A stretch of DNA of 64,000 nucleotides from Parelaphostrongylus tenuis (GCA_019055375.1 JAHQIW010005159.1:62001-126000); one strand, 5' to 3'. Shown: positions 13,701 through 25,474, numbered from the stretch's first letter. The notes: generated by a model not told the origin, from the letters alone. Numbers and translations are program-made.

Positions 13701-16700
13701 ATAGTTAATCAACTGTAAGTAGGTAATACAATGAGCAGTTGTCATATGGAGACAATAAAGAATGGTCCACGATGAATAGTGAGCCACGAGTAGGTAATGC
13801 ATTGAACAATTATCTTATCATAATCGTTTGAACTAGCGGTTCAGTAGATTGTTTTACTTGCCACGCGGACTTGTTACGGTAGAGAGAGGGAGCTAAGATA
13901 GAGATTAAAAGACTCATTATTAAACGCCGAACAATGACCACAACAGCGACAACGTTTTTGAACGGTGTTATGTTGAGCGATGGATGGGCCGCTCGCGGCT
14001 GCCACCGATGATCGAAGAAAGGTCGACTGTCACGCCACACAGAATTTTAGCCGTCGCAAGATGCTGATTTTTTTGACAGTGCAGATCACAAGAGGGCTTG
14101 GGAAATTGTGGATATGAGCAGAAGTGACTTGGTTCTATCACCCTGTAGGTCTGAATGATACGTATACTATTAGTCACTACTTCTACTAAGCTTCATCATG
14201 CAAACAAATATATGTTAGAACAGTGAGGTACAGACGAGAACATTCCCTCGTTGACTCTCATCCTAGCATCTTAGTTGAGCTTGTTATCCGTTGATTACAG
14301 CAATGTAAGAAAAGGGTTCTTTGTGACAAAATAACCGTAGAGCCCAAGATGATCTTCATAGGGGTTATGCCAGTCACAACCAAATTGTTCCTTTAGCAGT
14401 GATTCTTGTCTTCTGGAGATCGCATGTCTTGACACATGGCGTCCGAGCTGACTTCATTGTCTCTGTTGTTCGAGACTATTCGAAGCACCATTTTAGTTGA
14501 CTTTTCTGTCTTTTCACAATAAACCACAGTTTTGTGATAACTGCAGGGCTGACTCAAGGAGTTTTAGACAAAAGCGATTTGAAAGATTCTTTGCTTTGTC
14601 GCTGAGTGTGCGATGCGTGTGCTGCTATATACTGAATGTTATTTTGGTCCGTTATTCCAGCACATTCTCTTATCATATGGAAGTGCCTTGTAGCTTATGT
14701 TGGATCTATTACACTGTTATTTATTCATATCTATTTTATACGACTGCCCTTTTCGATTATAGAGATTTGAATTGTCATAAGAGTCCATTGCCAGTGAGGG
14801 TAGTGGTCAATGATCTTGTTAAAAAAAAAGGTGCCTGTGCAGGAAAAGAGCTACCCAGAAGCGCTCCCTCTGTGTTGGATAAGCTATTGACTAATCACAA
14901 GAAGTATGACTAGAAGGTCTTATACATCAAGATAAGTCACCAAAAATAAGGTGACTCCTCTCGAGGTCAAAGTCAAGGTGTTCCACGTATGACTGTACAG
15001 AATGCACATAGTCCGCTGCGTCTTAAGAAATATGCTTTTACATTGGTTCTGAAAATGACGAAGATGCCGAAACGTTAGTTGAACAACTTTGTCTGAGAAC
15101 CTTGTAGTATGAGCTAATTCTTAGCATTTAGTTACTTTATTTGATCCATCATCACAGTGTTTTTTTTTTGACTGTACAATAGTAGTACTTTTAGCATTTG
15201 ATTCGTTTTTCGTCTTCTTCTTGAATGGCGTAGAATGCTGGTTGGGCGAGTCTCCTTGCAATCTCAAGGATAGCCTTGCTGTGACGTTCCATAGGACGTT
15301 GTTGTTGACTGCCGGAGAGAGGTGTGGAAGGGGATAGAGCTTGGCTCCACGCGAACCGCGACCAACATCACAGCCACTTGGCCAGGGTGCCCCTATCAGC
15401 TAGATCATGAAAGTCTTTTACTAATTAGTAATGCTTAAGGTGAAGCAAAGTCGGTTTAAGAAATTTTCTTCTTTGGCTGACGGATTAAGGAGTATTTGTG
15501 ACAAGGTGAACAAAATCCGCTCAAATGAAGAAAATTACATATTGCGAAACGTATTAATGTAACGCTTAGTATCACCTGTATCACCTGTCACCTGTCGTCC
15601 CGTTGATCGTCGAGTGACTCGAGCGGGTACCAGCAACTCTTCCATTTTTCCCTATCGCGTGCAAGAGTAGCCCAGTGGGTCCTCCTTGCTCTAGGAATTC
15701 GCTGAGCATCATATCTTTCTTCCATCGCTTTCGTGAAGAAATCGGACCAACGGGTCAGTGGTCTTCCTTTAGAGCGCTTGACGTCCCGAGGAATCCAGTC
15801 GGTAACGGCTCTCGTCCATCGGTTGTCGTTGAAGCGCATCACGTGTCCGGCCCACCTTATTTTCGATATCCTGGCGTGTAGAACGGCGTCTCTGATTTTC
15901 GATCGTTGACGTAGGTCGGAAGTTCGGATCCTTTGTCTCATTTGCGAGATACGAGATACTCCTAGCATTGACCTTTCGACTGCGCGTTCGATAACGGCAA
16001 GTGATCTTTCATCCTGCTTACGTATTCCTTGCTTAAAAATGCCAAAAACAGTAACGCTTAGTATAAGTGTATTATATAGCACAATGCTTGATAGAAATGT
16101 ATACTGAGTCATTTACGTGAATGAGATATACGTCCATGTTTCAAGGCCTAGGAACAGCTATGTATTGATTTCTTACCTGATCGATACATTATATAGAGGC
16201 TAGACATTCTTACCTGATCGATACCTTTTATAGAGGCTAGATGAGATCTTTTTCTGAGATCATCGGCTTGCACCGCTTATTCTCAGCCTCTAAGAAGTTT
16301 TGCATGCGTGAACTCAATAGTTCTTCAATAGAAAGGTTGAGGCACACAATTTACTGTTTTCTCTTGCTAATGGTTCAGCCATGTCTCCCATTATATTTTG
16401 GCGATAGAAAAAAACTTGCACTAACGGTGCCTCCGTCGTTGCTAAAGCACCTTTCAAATAAGTACGGTAGTGGTTTTGGTCGAAACAAGAAACAAATGGT
16501 ACTTTAGCTGACTTTTTCGACTTTTTAGTAAATGTTTGTATATCATACACAGACTTTTATTATATCTATGCTTACCACATCAAACAGATTCCATTCCGAA
16601 TTATTCTTATCTAAAAAAATGCTCGCAAAAGTGGATAAGGGACAGAAGGATAAAATCATGAGAGACGTTTAGAGATTTAAGCTTTCTAATCCGTTTTTTC

Positions 16701-19700
16701 CCAGCAGAATGAGTCGCTTCTTCATTTGTTTGTAAGAAAAGAACTGAATATTTTTTAGTTGATATGGCCTTCGTATATGCTGCTGCAACGAAATAGGTTT
16801 CTACTTTTTTTGGACTATCACAAGCCAGTCGTTAGCGCAATTTTCGGCGATTTTAACACTTCGCTTTCTTCTGAGAAGACCGTTCTACTGTAGTGTAGCA
16901 GGGAAAATAAACTCTAGCTTCAAGTCTGTGCATTGCTCAGCGGCTGAGGTATGCGGGTGATTGTGAACTGATAAAGCCATCGATGGACCGCTCAGAGAGA
17001 TTCACATGTGACGGGCGATCTTCGTTATCACATCCAAGTTGTTTACTCCACTTTGACAAAACGTTACATATGACGTGCGACTTTATTACATCAATATTTC
17101 CTCTACACATTCAAATATTTTTTATTCACAGGCTTGGGATGCTCAAGCTTGGACTTCCTAGGGAGTTTTTTTTTAGTGGCAGAACAAAGAAAAATAGAAC
17201 GCCTAATCTTCAAAACGGAAAAAAAATTCTCAAATAAATAACGAAAATCCGCGCGATAACGCGGCGCCTATAAAACACGATTCTATTTTTATAGTTATAG
17301 CGCTGTAAAAAATCCTTTTTGAGCATGTACATTCTCGATTTCTTCGAGATGTAAGCTATGAATGTTGAAGTTTATTGGGAAGTTTTTGCCGAGCAATAGA
17401 GGTCCTTCCAAAAATTCTTACTCAACAACAGAAAAGAATTCTTTACGTATCTGAACCAGGTGTTTTTGGAAACAACTTAATTCTTCCTGCTTTTGTGAGT
17501 CATGATTCTATTTCTCAAAATGTAACATAAAATCACAAATCATTTCTTCACTTAGAAATGCTTAAACTATTAGCTCGTGTTTTACTGCACAATAGATCGA
17601 TGAGAGATGTTTTACCGCTTGGCAAGTGTTTTCTCAAGGCGACGCTCAAATTTCAGTATTCCTGATAATTATTTCTGAGCCATGCATGTGGACTGTTATG
17701 AACGCGTAAAGTGAACATGAAGTCTGGGACATTTAGTGTTTGTTCAATAGCTGCTTTTAGCTGCACTAAATCAATTCGTACTGTTGTTCAGATACCCACA
17801 CATTTCTTTCTTCTCTTTGTTGATGTTGCGTAGATATCGCTGTAGAGCTATTCTATATGTGTTGTTAGTGATTGTTAAACAAAATTAAGAACAACACCAA
17901 ACATCTCAATTATGCACGGCGAAAGCGTTGTATTGGAGGGCCTAGATCCTTGCAAAGAAGAAGAAGAACTTTATTGAACACATTGAAAATTTCCTTGTCA
18001 TCCTAAATAACAGTTATTGTATGAGAGAGAAAACTGCCTAAGGTCACGTTGTTCATCGAATCCACTCCTTATCTCACACCACAGCCACCCAATAGTTGTT
18101 ATGTGAGGAGACGAACGGTATCATAATATGTGTCTAAGCTGTCTTATTTGTAATTAAAGAACGTGCACTATGAAGAAATATAGAAGCGGAAGACGAAGTT
18201 GTTTGGTAACAAGTTATGAGATGAAAAATGTGGCAACTTTGGAATAAAACTAGGGTATCAAATTTGGATAGCACCTTTGATCTGACTCGATCCTCAAAGT
18301 CAATCATACAGTCCATCACTGACTAGTCAGTAGATCTAGAGTAGTCTTTTAAGAGATTGATAAAAAATATATTGATTTCATCTCAATGTCAGGTCACTCG
18401 GCTGGCTTCTACTTCTTCATAACTTATAACTTTTTATCGTTGTAGCGGCGCAGACTGGTAACGGCATGCTTTATAATCGACGAATGTCACGAATACTCGA
18501 AACAGCTACCACCGCTTTCAGTCCAGTGCCAAAGGAACATCAGTACCCTGCGAATACTGACATCGAAGCGCAGTCTCTGGGTAATCGAAGAAAATCCACA
18601 GCTGCATCTCAAAGGTGAGCGATGATCAATTGAAAACGATTTTCTCCATGAGCATATTCGAGGGAAATGATTTGAACTATGCTCAGACGTGAATGGAGAA
18701 CACTTCAGTTCTGTAGTAGCATAAAAGAACTAGAAAATAACATTTCTATGGTAATGTAAAATCGCTTCAATGTCATGTCACTCAACATCACTAGTTGTGA
18801 AAAAGTAAACAGAAACCATTGCATCTTTACAGGTCGATGAAATCACTTCGAAGCAACGAATTACCTTTGTATGACATGGCGAAATCACTGGAGAGAACAA
18901 GCAACGATGGGGATTCACCTCGACCTGTTGTTGAACTACCGCAAAGCGAACATGATTCACAGAATTCGAAGACGTCTAACAGTAACATCAGCAGGAAGCA
19001 TCAGGTCGATGACCGTCCAAATACGACCAGTCAAATATCAGCGGAAGCGAGTTCAGCACCACGGTAACATCTCGAGTCTTTTGCGCTACTAGTTGGTTGT
19101 CATATACATTGCTAAATGAGGAAACGAGAGGACACTCGGTTTTGTCCTTTGAAGAAATTAGTGCAATTTTCTTCGTTGAATTACCAAAGATGTTGAACTA
19201 TTTTGAAAATCCATGCTTCCCATCGTTTTATTTCACGCAGTTTACTATTTTAGTGGCCAAATTATCGGCTAAATGCGTGTTTTGCTCTTAAGAAATACTG
19301 TACAAGACGCCCCGCGTTGATCACTTCGTACGGGGCATTGTATACGTGATTCAATGCACATATACAGTGAGCTAATAGTCAACTACGACAACTTAACTAC
19401 GACAACTTTGAGATGTATCTCGTCACTACGTTTGCCCACTCAGGGGCGACAGAAGGCTTGACGAGCTTTGTTGCCGGTCTGAACCAACATCCTACTTGTG
19501 TTACTTCCTAAGCCTATGCTCGTGTCACCAAGAAGTGGATCTGAGTTTTTTTTTATTTGTTCTTATCGAGGCGAGGGTCAGAAGTGCTTAATCTTAATCC
19601 ACCAATGGCATTTATATAGTTCGTACATTCAAGCTCTCAATAAAATTGCTCGAGTAGTGAGCACAAATGACAACAGATAGAATATCTCGCCACCAAAGAA

Positions 19701-19878
19701 AGCTAATAACTGATAGCAGTTCTTTAGGAACACCACCGTCGGAAAATTTGTACGGCCACCACCAGCTCGGACGTTAAGTCCGCCTGAAGATATAAGTATA
19801 GGAGCTGATGATGACGAACGTTCAGTCTCGTCGGCTCCTGTACCATTTGGAAAAAATAACAAGATCGCACCACAGTAG
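1020..19878 (+). CDS. amt: Ammonium transporter (Amt/MEP family), 5'-partial, 14 exons
   Basis: Multi-pass membrane channel that moves ammonium/ammonia. Exons: 1020-1111, 3695-3762, 3832-3912, 4205-4322, 5355-5442, 6661-6794, 7262-7359, 7451-7546, 9463-9585, 11186-11316, 11609-11763, 18446-18614, 18833-19063, 19728-19878. All join in phase to one open frame of 577 residues with stop TAG at 19876-19878. Family marks are NEEGWAYAGFLFQLSLATTA, then GAVAERAKLKSY, then VHMVGG carrying the first twin histidine of the pore, then NALLGTFLLWWGWFGINAGS, and DDPVGIVPIHL carrying the second pore histidine. The last four exons give a hydrophilic Ser-, Gln- and Arg-rich cytoplasmic tail ending KNNKIAPQ. 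The N-terminal membrane helices and start codon must lie left of the window; nothing fitting was found in 1-1019. No frame lesions were seen. The donor after exon 9 (gtggca) is unusual. C. elegans has several amt paralogues, and I cannot say which one this matches. Confidence 0.93.
1395..2310 (+). mobile_element. Decayed mariner transposon with long inverted ends
   Basis: Inverted ends of about 120 bases at 1400-1522 and 2168-2300 meet the interior at matching CTGCCAT sequences. Between them, frames recall a mariner transposase: an N-terminal helix-turn-helix-like part (about 1600-1730) and a C-terminal part (1905-2110) with ARLHVAKLTKRKLTELGW and SPDLSPSDYHL, which includes the last catalytic Asp region. 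Several stops and frame changes make it non-functional. It lies in a transporter intron. Confidence 0.75.
2770..3170. mobile_element. Short inverted-repeat element with box-hairpin-box ends
   Basis: Ends at 2775-2835 and 3105-3165 are inverted copies. The right end (3124-3156) reads CTGAAGA, hairpin GACG-AGTT-CGTC, CGAAAC, ATAGC. About 390 bases, no coding capacity. In a transporter intron. Confidence 0.6.
5460..6034. mobile_element. Possible piggyBac-like MITE
   Basis: About 570 bases flanked by TTAA at 5463 and 6028, with loosely matching inverted ends (CTCTTTTAAGACCG and CCCATTCGTTACCG). A perfect palindrome GTCCCATATATATGGGAC lies close to the left end, near 5484-5501. No coding capacity. 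The class is an inference from TTAA. Confidence 0.35.
7700..7748. repeat. TA dinucleotide repeat
   Basis: (TA)n with one G, in a transporter intron. Smaller (TA)n runs lie at 3431-3452, 30771-30793 and 60965-60988. Confidence 0.9.
7860..9095 (+). repeat. Unclassified dispersed repeat, family A
   Basis: Shares long diverged blocks with 26060-26800 (GGTAGCTTAAAT, GAGCTCTTTCTTTAGATTAT, CAGCAGGGATAATA-type). Its 3' part (TTTTCAAAGACCGG region) is repeated again at 8925-9060. No protein frame. Confidence 0.6.
9205..9350. repeat. AT-rich AAT/TAA simple repeat
   Basis: Runs of AATA, ATTA and GATAATA over about 145 bases in a transporter intron. Confidence 0.8.
9880..11045 (-). mobile_element. RTE-type non-LTR retrotransposon, 5'-truncated
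   Basis: Minus-strand reverse transcriptase: EKAYDSVETKAIIEALDNQG, GARQGDTISPKLF, then LRFADDIVLITP with the catalytic FADD at about 10675. A TGA at about 10743 and a frame change near 10250 interrupt it. C-terminal RTE block (NRWTRA, IPRD-like) reaches about 9900 and ends in the GGTGATACAGG-like 3' tail. The endonuclease is absent. It lies in the transporter intron between exons 9 and 10, opposite in strand. Confidence 0.85.
12065..12415. repeat. Degenerate tandem repeat, left block
   Basis: Units of roughly 60-65 bases built on CTACGATGAATAGTGAACTACG and GGTAATACAATGAACA (given in part). A related block is at 13715-13880, on the other side of the BEL remnant. Confidence 0.6.
12740..13310 (-). 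mobile_element. BEL/Pao LTR retrotransposon remnant
   Basis: Minus-strand frames read YLTSLREKHQ, then DDIVLINVSLQPRHTWKIGR, then REAIVVLASRRLIRRPANLS and IPIELE, the order seen at the C-terminus of BEL/Pao polyproteins (DUF5641-like). Stops are present and the rest of pol was not found. Confidence 0.65.
13715..13880. repeat. Degenerate tandem repeat, right block
   Basis: About 100 bases match 12310-12415 in direct orientation, and the next 50 (GAACTAGCGG...) match 12080-12135. The two blocks could be pieces of one array split by the BEL element, or remains of its LTRs. Confidence 0.5.
14497..14913 (+). other. Unassigned 138-codon open frame in the transporter's largest intron
   Basis: An open frame with ATG, Cys- and Tyr-rich in the middle and basic at the end (LVKKKGACAGKELPR). 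I do not recognise it. It is followed at about 15050-15085 by a box-hairpin-box repeat tail, so it may be part of a decayed mobile element and not a gene. Confidence 0.2.
15045..15095 (+). repeat. Penelope-type 3' tail motif
   Basis: CTGAAAATGACGAAGATGCC followed by GAAACGTTAG; a diverged copy of the box-hairpin-box motif. Confidence 0.45.
15165..15405 (+). repeat. Unclassified dispersed repeat, family C
   Basis: Aligned with 56360-56580 (GACTGCCGGAGAGAGGTGTG / GACTGCTGGAGGGTGCTGAG, TTGGCTCCACG) and in part with 39650-39750. Confidence 0.5.
15565..16070 (-). mobile_element. RTE non-LTR retrotransposon, 3' end
   Basis: An open minus-strand frame (16112-15588) encodes the RTE C-terminal region: QDERSLAVIERAVERSMLG, RWAGHVMRFNDNRWTRAVTD, ending DDQRDDR. 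The 3' tail repeats CACCTGT-type units. It is the best preserved RTE C-terminus in the window, but only about 0.5 kb long. It sits in the 6.7 kb transporter intron. Confidence 0.85.
16170..16242 (+). repeat. Short tandem duplication
   Basis: CTTACCTGATCGATAC followed by TATAGAGGCTAGA occurs twice in a row with a period of about 40 bases and few differences, which suggests a recent event. Confidence 0.8.
16690..17170 (+). repeat. Unclassified dispersed repeat, family A fragment
   Basis: Matches the middle of family A (CTGAGAAGACCGTTCTACTG, GTGTAGCAGGGAAAATAA). Confidence 0.45.
17650..17720. repeat. End fragment of the palindromic hammerhead element
   Basis: TGAGCCATGCATGTGG and its flanks resemble the outer end of the 36.6 kb element. 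No hammerhead core is present. Confidence 0.4.
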
Positions 19879-20171
19879 TACCTGTCATCGTAGTGATCAT
19901 AATCAACAAAGATTGAAGGATCCAGAAGAGTTTAGAACATCAGCAATTCTAACACACATCTTTTTTCGTCGAATATCACAAGGGTTTCTTCTCCAGTAGA
20001 TCTACATAAGCGGGTTATATGCTGATCATTGTGCCTTCATGGAATTTTAACACGGTATATGTGAAAAATTTGTGGATGCTTAGATGTACACGAGTAAAGA
20101 GAACCCGTGGCGTTGTTTTTCTCCTCTTGATGTTGATTTTTATTGTTCATGCATATTTGATTCGACTTTTG

Positions 20172-20177
20172 AATAAA
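20172..20177 (+). promoter_or_regulatory. Probable polyadenylation signal of the ammonium transporter
   Basis: This AATAAA hexamer is about 290 bases after the transporter stop codon on the same strand. The distance is plausible for a nematode 3' UTR. It is inferred from position only. Confidence 0.4.
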
Positions 20178-20249
20178 AATCTCAAAATGACCTGTTTATT
20201 AACAACATGGCTTATTGTACGGTAGAAACGTGCCGAGAAGAGCCACTAT

Positions 20250-20447
20250 GTGATGGTCCATTCTGAGATGTCAGACACTTCTGAAGAGTTATATTCCGAA
20301 GAGAGCTATTATAGGCTGCCATTTTCTCTTAAGGCTACTTTACACGACTGCGCGATAAATGCTGACCTAAAAGCTTTTAGAACTTACCCTAAGTCTAAGG
20401 AAGATTCAAATAATGATCTCCATCCCATCTCATCACATGAAGCGTGA
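20250..20447 (+). other. Unassigned short open frame after the transporter
   Basis: A 65-codon frame rich in Glu, Ser and Tyr (MSDTSEELYSEESYYR) lies about 370 bases after the transporter stop. A possible acceptor (cggtag) precedes it. It might be an alternative 3' exon or chance; no family is recognised. Confidence 0.15.
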
Positions 20448-23400
20448 GACTTTTTCATATCGTCCACACTCCGGTAATCAAATTCATAGTCGTGGACATT
20501 TTCTAAGGTAGGCTGTAAATTTTGCAAAATAAGTTCGTTCAGCCAAAAGCAGATCAAGTAACAGCTGGTTAATCTTATAAGAATAAGCAAAACAAGAAAG
20601 AACACTTCGAAGAGCAAAAATCCGGTCAAACATTTCAGTGGTGCAATTTGAATATATTGGAGAGCGGAAAGTCGGTAAAATCGGCTTCAAATGCGTTCAC
20701 TTGCATCATGTATAGTTCTCAATGGTTTTTAAGTACCTTGAGAGGCTGGAAAAATTTTAAATTGCTTTTAAAGCAGGCCAGAGTTTTTCTTACGTTCAGT
20801 ATAGTTGGCTAGCAAAACCAAAACACGTCCGAAACATCGGACCACCTCTGACAAGTTCGACCATGGGGTACCCTGGCGCCACCCATGTAGCGTTGGAACG
20901 TCCGAGTATTAAATTCGAAATTTCAAATTTCACTTCGGTAACAACAGATACCACTAAGATGATGCTCTTAATACCACCTTGGTAGCTAATGAATAAGTAC
21001 GCGTTCTCGTGGGGTCAAAAATATGAGCTTATAGTCGAGTATGCTCGCCCATGAATGCGCCTCGCCTTTACTTTATATCTGTGCAGAATGCTCAGGACAT
21101 CTGGGAACAAAGCGATTTCGACTTTTGTCTATAGTTGTCTTTATGGCAAGGTATGATATAACATACTAGCTCAGATTATTGAGGTACAATCCAAACTGGA
21201 AACTAAGATGGTCTGGAATCCACGATTACCCTTTGCGGTGTATTACGTATTGTGCACTGTTGATGGCACGATTGCTAACAGCAACGTTGAAAATAACAGA
21301 TAAGTGAGAGAATAGCAGAGCGAAGACCTCAGTGGTTCAGCGAACAACATGTGGGTGCCGGAAAGATCAGTTTTATGTTTGAAGTCGTCTCAGGATCGAA
21401 GTTCTACTCTTATCTCAGTGTTCCTTCAACTTTGGTACGCATTGCAGAATTCGATCAACATTTTCTTTTCGACTACTGCTAGATGTTTCAAAAGCGAATT
21501 GACCCCTAAGCAGATAAGTATGAATTTCGAAAGCGTCTTACGGGCAGTTGCTTTCTCAGAGCCACAATGATTCAGTTCGACTGTACATACTTCATTTCTT
21601 TTTATGACGTTGGCTGATGAAGGTCGATTGTCAAAATTGTTGATTTATTACGTGTCACCTAATATAGAGCAGTCTATTCCAAGATGGATACAGTACTTCA
21701 TCTATGAAACTACTATTACTAACCAAGCAGTAAGAAATCTTTATGTACAGGAAGTAGTGTGTAAATATACTTTAATCTTATAATGCTCCACCGTATCCTA
21801 TTTGATGAAGATCGACATTGCAGTAAACAAGATTTGTCGGAAGACTTGATTCATTATCTCTTTGAAGATGGTAAAGACAACTAGCCAAACCTCAGCAGCT
21901 AAGTGACGTAGGCTCATCAGAAATACATTCTAGGACAGCCAGCAACAACAGGGTTGTCTCATGGATACATCTTACGCCAAGTCATGAGATTGTTGTCTGT
22001 CAGTGCGTGACAGAACATCTCCTTATGGCACCTTGAAATGGTTTTTCACATGCCGACCGTGATTCATAGTGGTCGTTGCCCCTTTTGTTGATAAACCTTT
22101 TTGGCTAATGATCTCGTTTTAGTTCTTTTTAATCCATCTATTTCGAATCTAATCGCTGCGTACGCACGCATAAAATTCACATGACACCGTGTCTGCATTA
22201 CTGAGGCAACAACGCGTATTTCACTCTTCCATTGATAATCTATTGATATCCCTACCGACATCTTCTTTTTTGAATCATACGCAAATATATAAAGCGCGTA
22301 GATCTTTACTGTAACGGCATCATCGTTGTGCGCATATGGCACAATCAAATTTAGTTTTTACTGACTTTTATTGAATTAAAAAATGAAAACGGCAAAAGTT
22401 TCCTCCGTTTTAAAGCTTTTGAAATATTAGTAAACATTAAAGGCGTTCAGCTGCTCGGTGTAGTCTAGAATCCTTACTGTTGTAGATTCTTACTATATTC
22501 TTAACTTACAATTGGAACTGAAAAAAAGATGAACTTCCAGTGAATTTGAAAATAAATTCGTTGTGATTAGATTGAGAAAATTTCTTTGAGCATTGCTATA
22601 AAGGGTGAAATTTTTATTATCATGGTCGCTATTTATACTTATTTACCTATGAATTTCTATTCATTTGCCGCATTACTTTATGCAATAAATAAAGCGAACA
22701 CATAGAAAACTGAACGGTCTGTAATCGTCAAGTTATAGGTCACCACAAGATTTGCCGATCAGCGAGCTGTTCACGAATAATGTGTTCATAACACCATATG
22801 CACAGGATGGATTAAAAAACGATCACAGAGTGTTCGGTGTGTATTGACTCTCCTAATAGATGTGCAACACGTTTGACCCCATTTGTACTTAGAGGTGAAT
22901 AAGTGCATATTTGGCATATATTGAAGTTCACGGTAACTTATCGGTCAATGATGTCAGTGTAGTGCACTTCTCAGCAAGTCTAGTATGAAGTTCCTGACCC
23001 TGAACACTGGAACTTCATCAGGCCAGTATACATTTCACTACATAACCAGCAACCGACCCTGTGTGCACTGAAGCATAAGTCGGGTTATTACGTGACATAC
23101 AGATAAAATGTAGGTTATAAACACCTCCAGAAAATGGAGCGGAAAATGACCTTTTTAGTGGATTCACTTGAATAAATTCTTATGTCAGAAGATGGGAGGA
23201 GTGAGCTAAAACTTCAAGAAAAAAACGAGGTGTTCAGGTGTTGCAGACAATTAAGATGGGATGATCGTGAAAAGACGATTGTCGGAAGTTTGCCAACGAT
23301 GGATCATCCGATGTTTACGAAGGCTAACCCTCAAAAAAGAAGATAAATACCAAATAAACTACTTTTTTGCATTTGTCATCGATTTACACATTGGACATTT

Positions 23401-23524
23401 ACATTATATAAGAATTTTGTTTGTTTTGATTTAGCTCTGAGGGTCTACAGCCTTTACCACAGTAGCCGCCTTGTGGTTGATCTATCGTTCAAGATTCTAT
23501 GATGCTTTTGCAACAATTCTTTAC

Positions 23525-23640
23525 TTTACTGCGTTTCGATTGCGTAATGGCAAAGCACACGCCTCCGTTAGGGGTGAGCAGCGGGTTCAACTCTCGCCTG
23601 GGGTGAGAAGTTTTGCAAATCACTCAGTATCCTTGAAGTG
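23525..23640 (+). mobile_element. tRNA-like SINE fragment
   Basis: TTGCGTAATGGCAAAGCAC and GCGGGTTCAACTCTCGCC look like A and B boxes of a diverged family 2 head. The body is less clear. Confidence 0.45.
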
Positions 23641-24659
23641 GTGTTTTTTTTCCACATTACAAAGCTTGAAAATCTGAAGTCCACTAGTCTACTTTCACTA
23701 ATACGATGCCATTGCTAAGTGTCTCAGCAATGTTACTGCAAGTTTCTTGCTCAACATACAATTGTTTAGAAAGATTGTCGTCATTAAACTTTAACATTTC
23801 TGAAAAATTAATTAGATCATCATAAAATCTATCATGTCGCACTTATCAGTGATCAAAATGTTCGTTTCTAGATATGAAGTATTCACTAATGACACGATGA
23901 GCATACCATTTCCAATTAATTGAGATGTCGCTGACAGAGCGAGCTTTGTTTTTGAGTGTGATTCAGTCGTACTAAGATTTCCTATGTTTTACCAGAAATA
24001 GGTCGTAGTTGATCGAAGAAGCTCAAAACCTTTTGGATCTGAATTATTTCATCGTTCTCCTGACATATCCAGCCACTGATGAGTATATTCTTAGCTGTAT
24101 CTTCCACTACTTACTCATATTCTCTTAAGTTTGTCTCAGCACATTTAGCTATTAATGAAAGAATGAAAGTTTCTTATGCTGCCATATTAGAGTATATATT
24201 GTTGTCTATATTTGCAAAACAGAATTCATTTCAATCGTACATGCTATCACCCTGTGCTACCTATGCCCTGACCCAATGATAGTGGAAATTTGCATTCATC
24301 CACTGTCTATCAAATAGCTACAATTTCGTTCAGTGATTAACACGGCTTTGTCGGACGTTGAGAATGAGAGTCGGTTGCGGATTAGGTTCGGAATAATTTT
24401 GAGAAATTTGTCCAACTTTCAGATGGATTCGCATCTAAAACACCACCTCATTAACGAAAAAGGTACGCCAGGCAGAACGCGTAAGTTAAACATTCAAAAA
24501 CGGTTGATTTTATCATAACCATCTATTGAGCTCACTTTTTGATTTCGCGAACTTCAACTTCATTTTATTAACTTTATCCCTTTAACCACATTCACACGAT
24601 AACAAGACTAATCAAAGTTTCAATTAATATGAAAGACCGTCCCATCTTTCTTTCACCGA

Positions 24660-25175
24660 TTTGATGAAGGTATTTCAATCATTTGAAGCACAAGCGGTCA
24701 CACAGGCTCTGGACAATTAGGGAGTCCCTATTCAGCCCACTATAATCCTTCGAGAGCTATATAATATTGTCACAGCCAAGATATCGCCATTGTATAGCAA
24801 CATGAAGATCGCGACATTAGATGAAGAGTTTGATAAGACCACATAACCTCGGCAACATAACTCATTGCCACTATCCAAAGAGTCAATAAAACATCAGAGT
24901 GGGACAATATGGAAACGAGAATTGACGGTACATTACGCCATCTTCACTTCGCTGATTAAATTGCTCTTAGAACACTAAGTTTTAATTACGGCGCTCATGG
25001 GAAGACTGGTCTGCGACAGAATATAACGAAAACGATGAACGGATTGCTTTTGAATGCTTCGCTGACGTTCAGTGAAATAAATATCTCTGTACGCTTCACG
25101 TTTCACAGCATCGCGGATATACTGAGTAATACAAAGAACATCTTGCTCCAAGCTTGTACGCAGTAGGTCCTAACA
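24660..25175 (+). mobile_element. Heavily decayed RTE reverse transcriptase fragment
   Basis: Plus-strand sequence parallels the RTE copies at 10.9 kb and 58.4 kb (for example CACACAGGCTCTGGACAA and AAGATATCGCCATTGTATA), with stops in every frame. It is just upstream of the glutaminase gene. Confidence 0.65.
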
Positions 25176-25465
25176 TATCAATAGAAGATTTAGCAGTGGG
25201 TCTTTAGAGGTCGTCAAACTTAGTCTAAGTTGTAGCTCTATTCAGAATATTTTCGTCGCGTACTTTCATTCAGTAAATTCTGCGAAAGTCCTTCAGAGGG
25301 AAATGTACGAAATTTTCACATAGTTTGATGGATTAGAAAATTGCAACTCTTAGTGTGATTCATTGCCATCAATCCTGGGAGGTAAGTCTTGATAAAGAAT
25401 TTCGAAGAGTTCTAGTCGTAAAATATACCTGAAAATTGTCCTTCTATTCTTTTTAAATACACTAT

Positions 25466-25474
25466 TTATTTTAG
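25466..25474 (+). promoter_or_regulatory. Candidate spliced-leader (trans-splice) acceptor upstream of glutaminase
   Basis: A TTTATTTTAG acceptor ends at 25474, 55 bases before the chosen glutaminase ATG, with no coding sequence recognised before it. In nematodes this arrangement commonly marks SL trans-splicing. It could instead be the acceptor of an ordinary 5' UTR intron. Confidence 0.4.

Larger units (their letters stand above)
19920..23500. other. Intergenic stretch with little recognisable content
   Basis: Apart from the short frame at 20250 and the polyadenylation site, I see no gene or known element. A small inverted repeat, GAAGTTCC and GGAACTTC 14 bases apart, is at about 22986-23015. 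Confidence 0.5.

Noticed and set aside
22064..22348. Minus-strand 94-codon frame (AYDSKKKMSVGISIDYQW)
   Set aside because: It has no ATG at its start, no recognised relatives, and no clear splice context. Kept only as a note.
22980..23025. CTGATGA on the minus strand near 23018 as another hammerhead
   Set aside because: No GAAA box follows at a suitable distance; only an 8-base inverted repeat is present.
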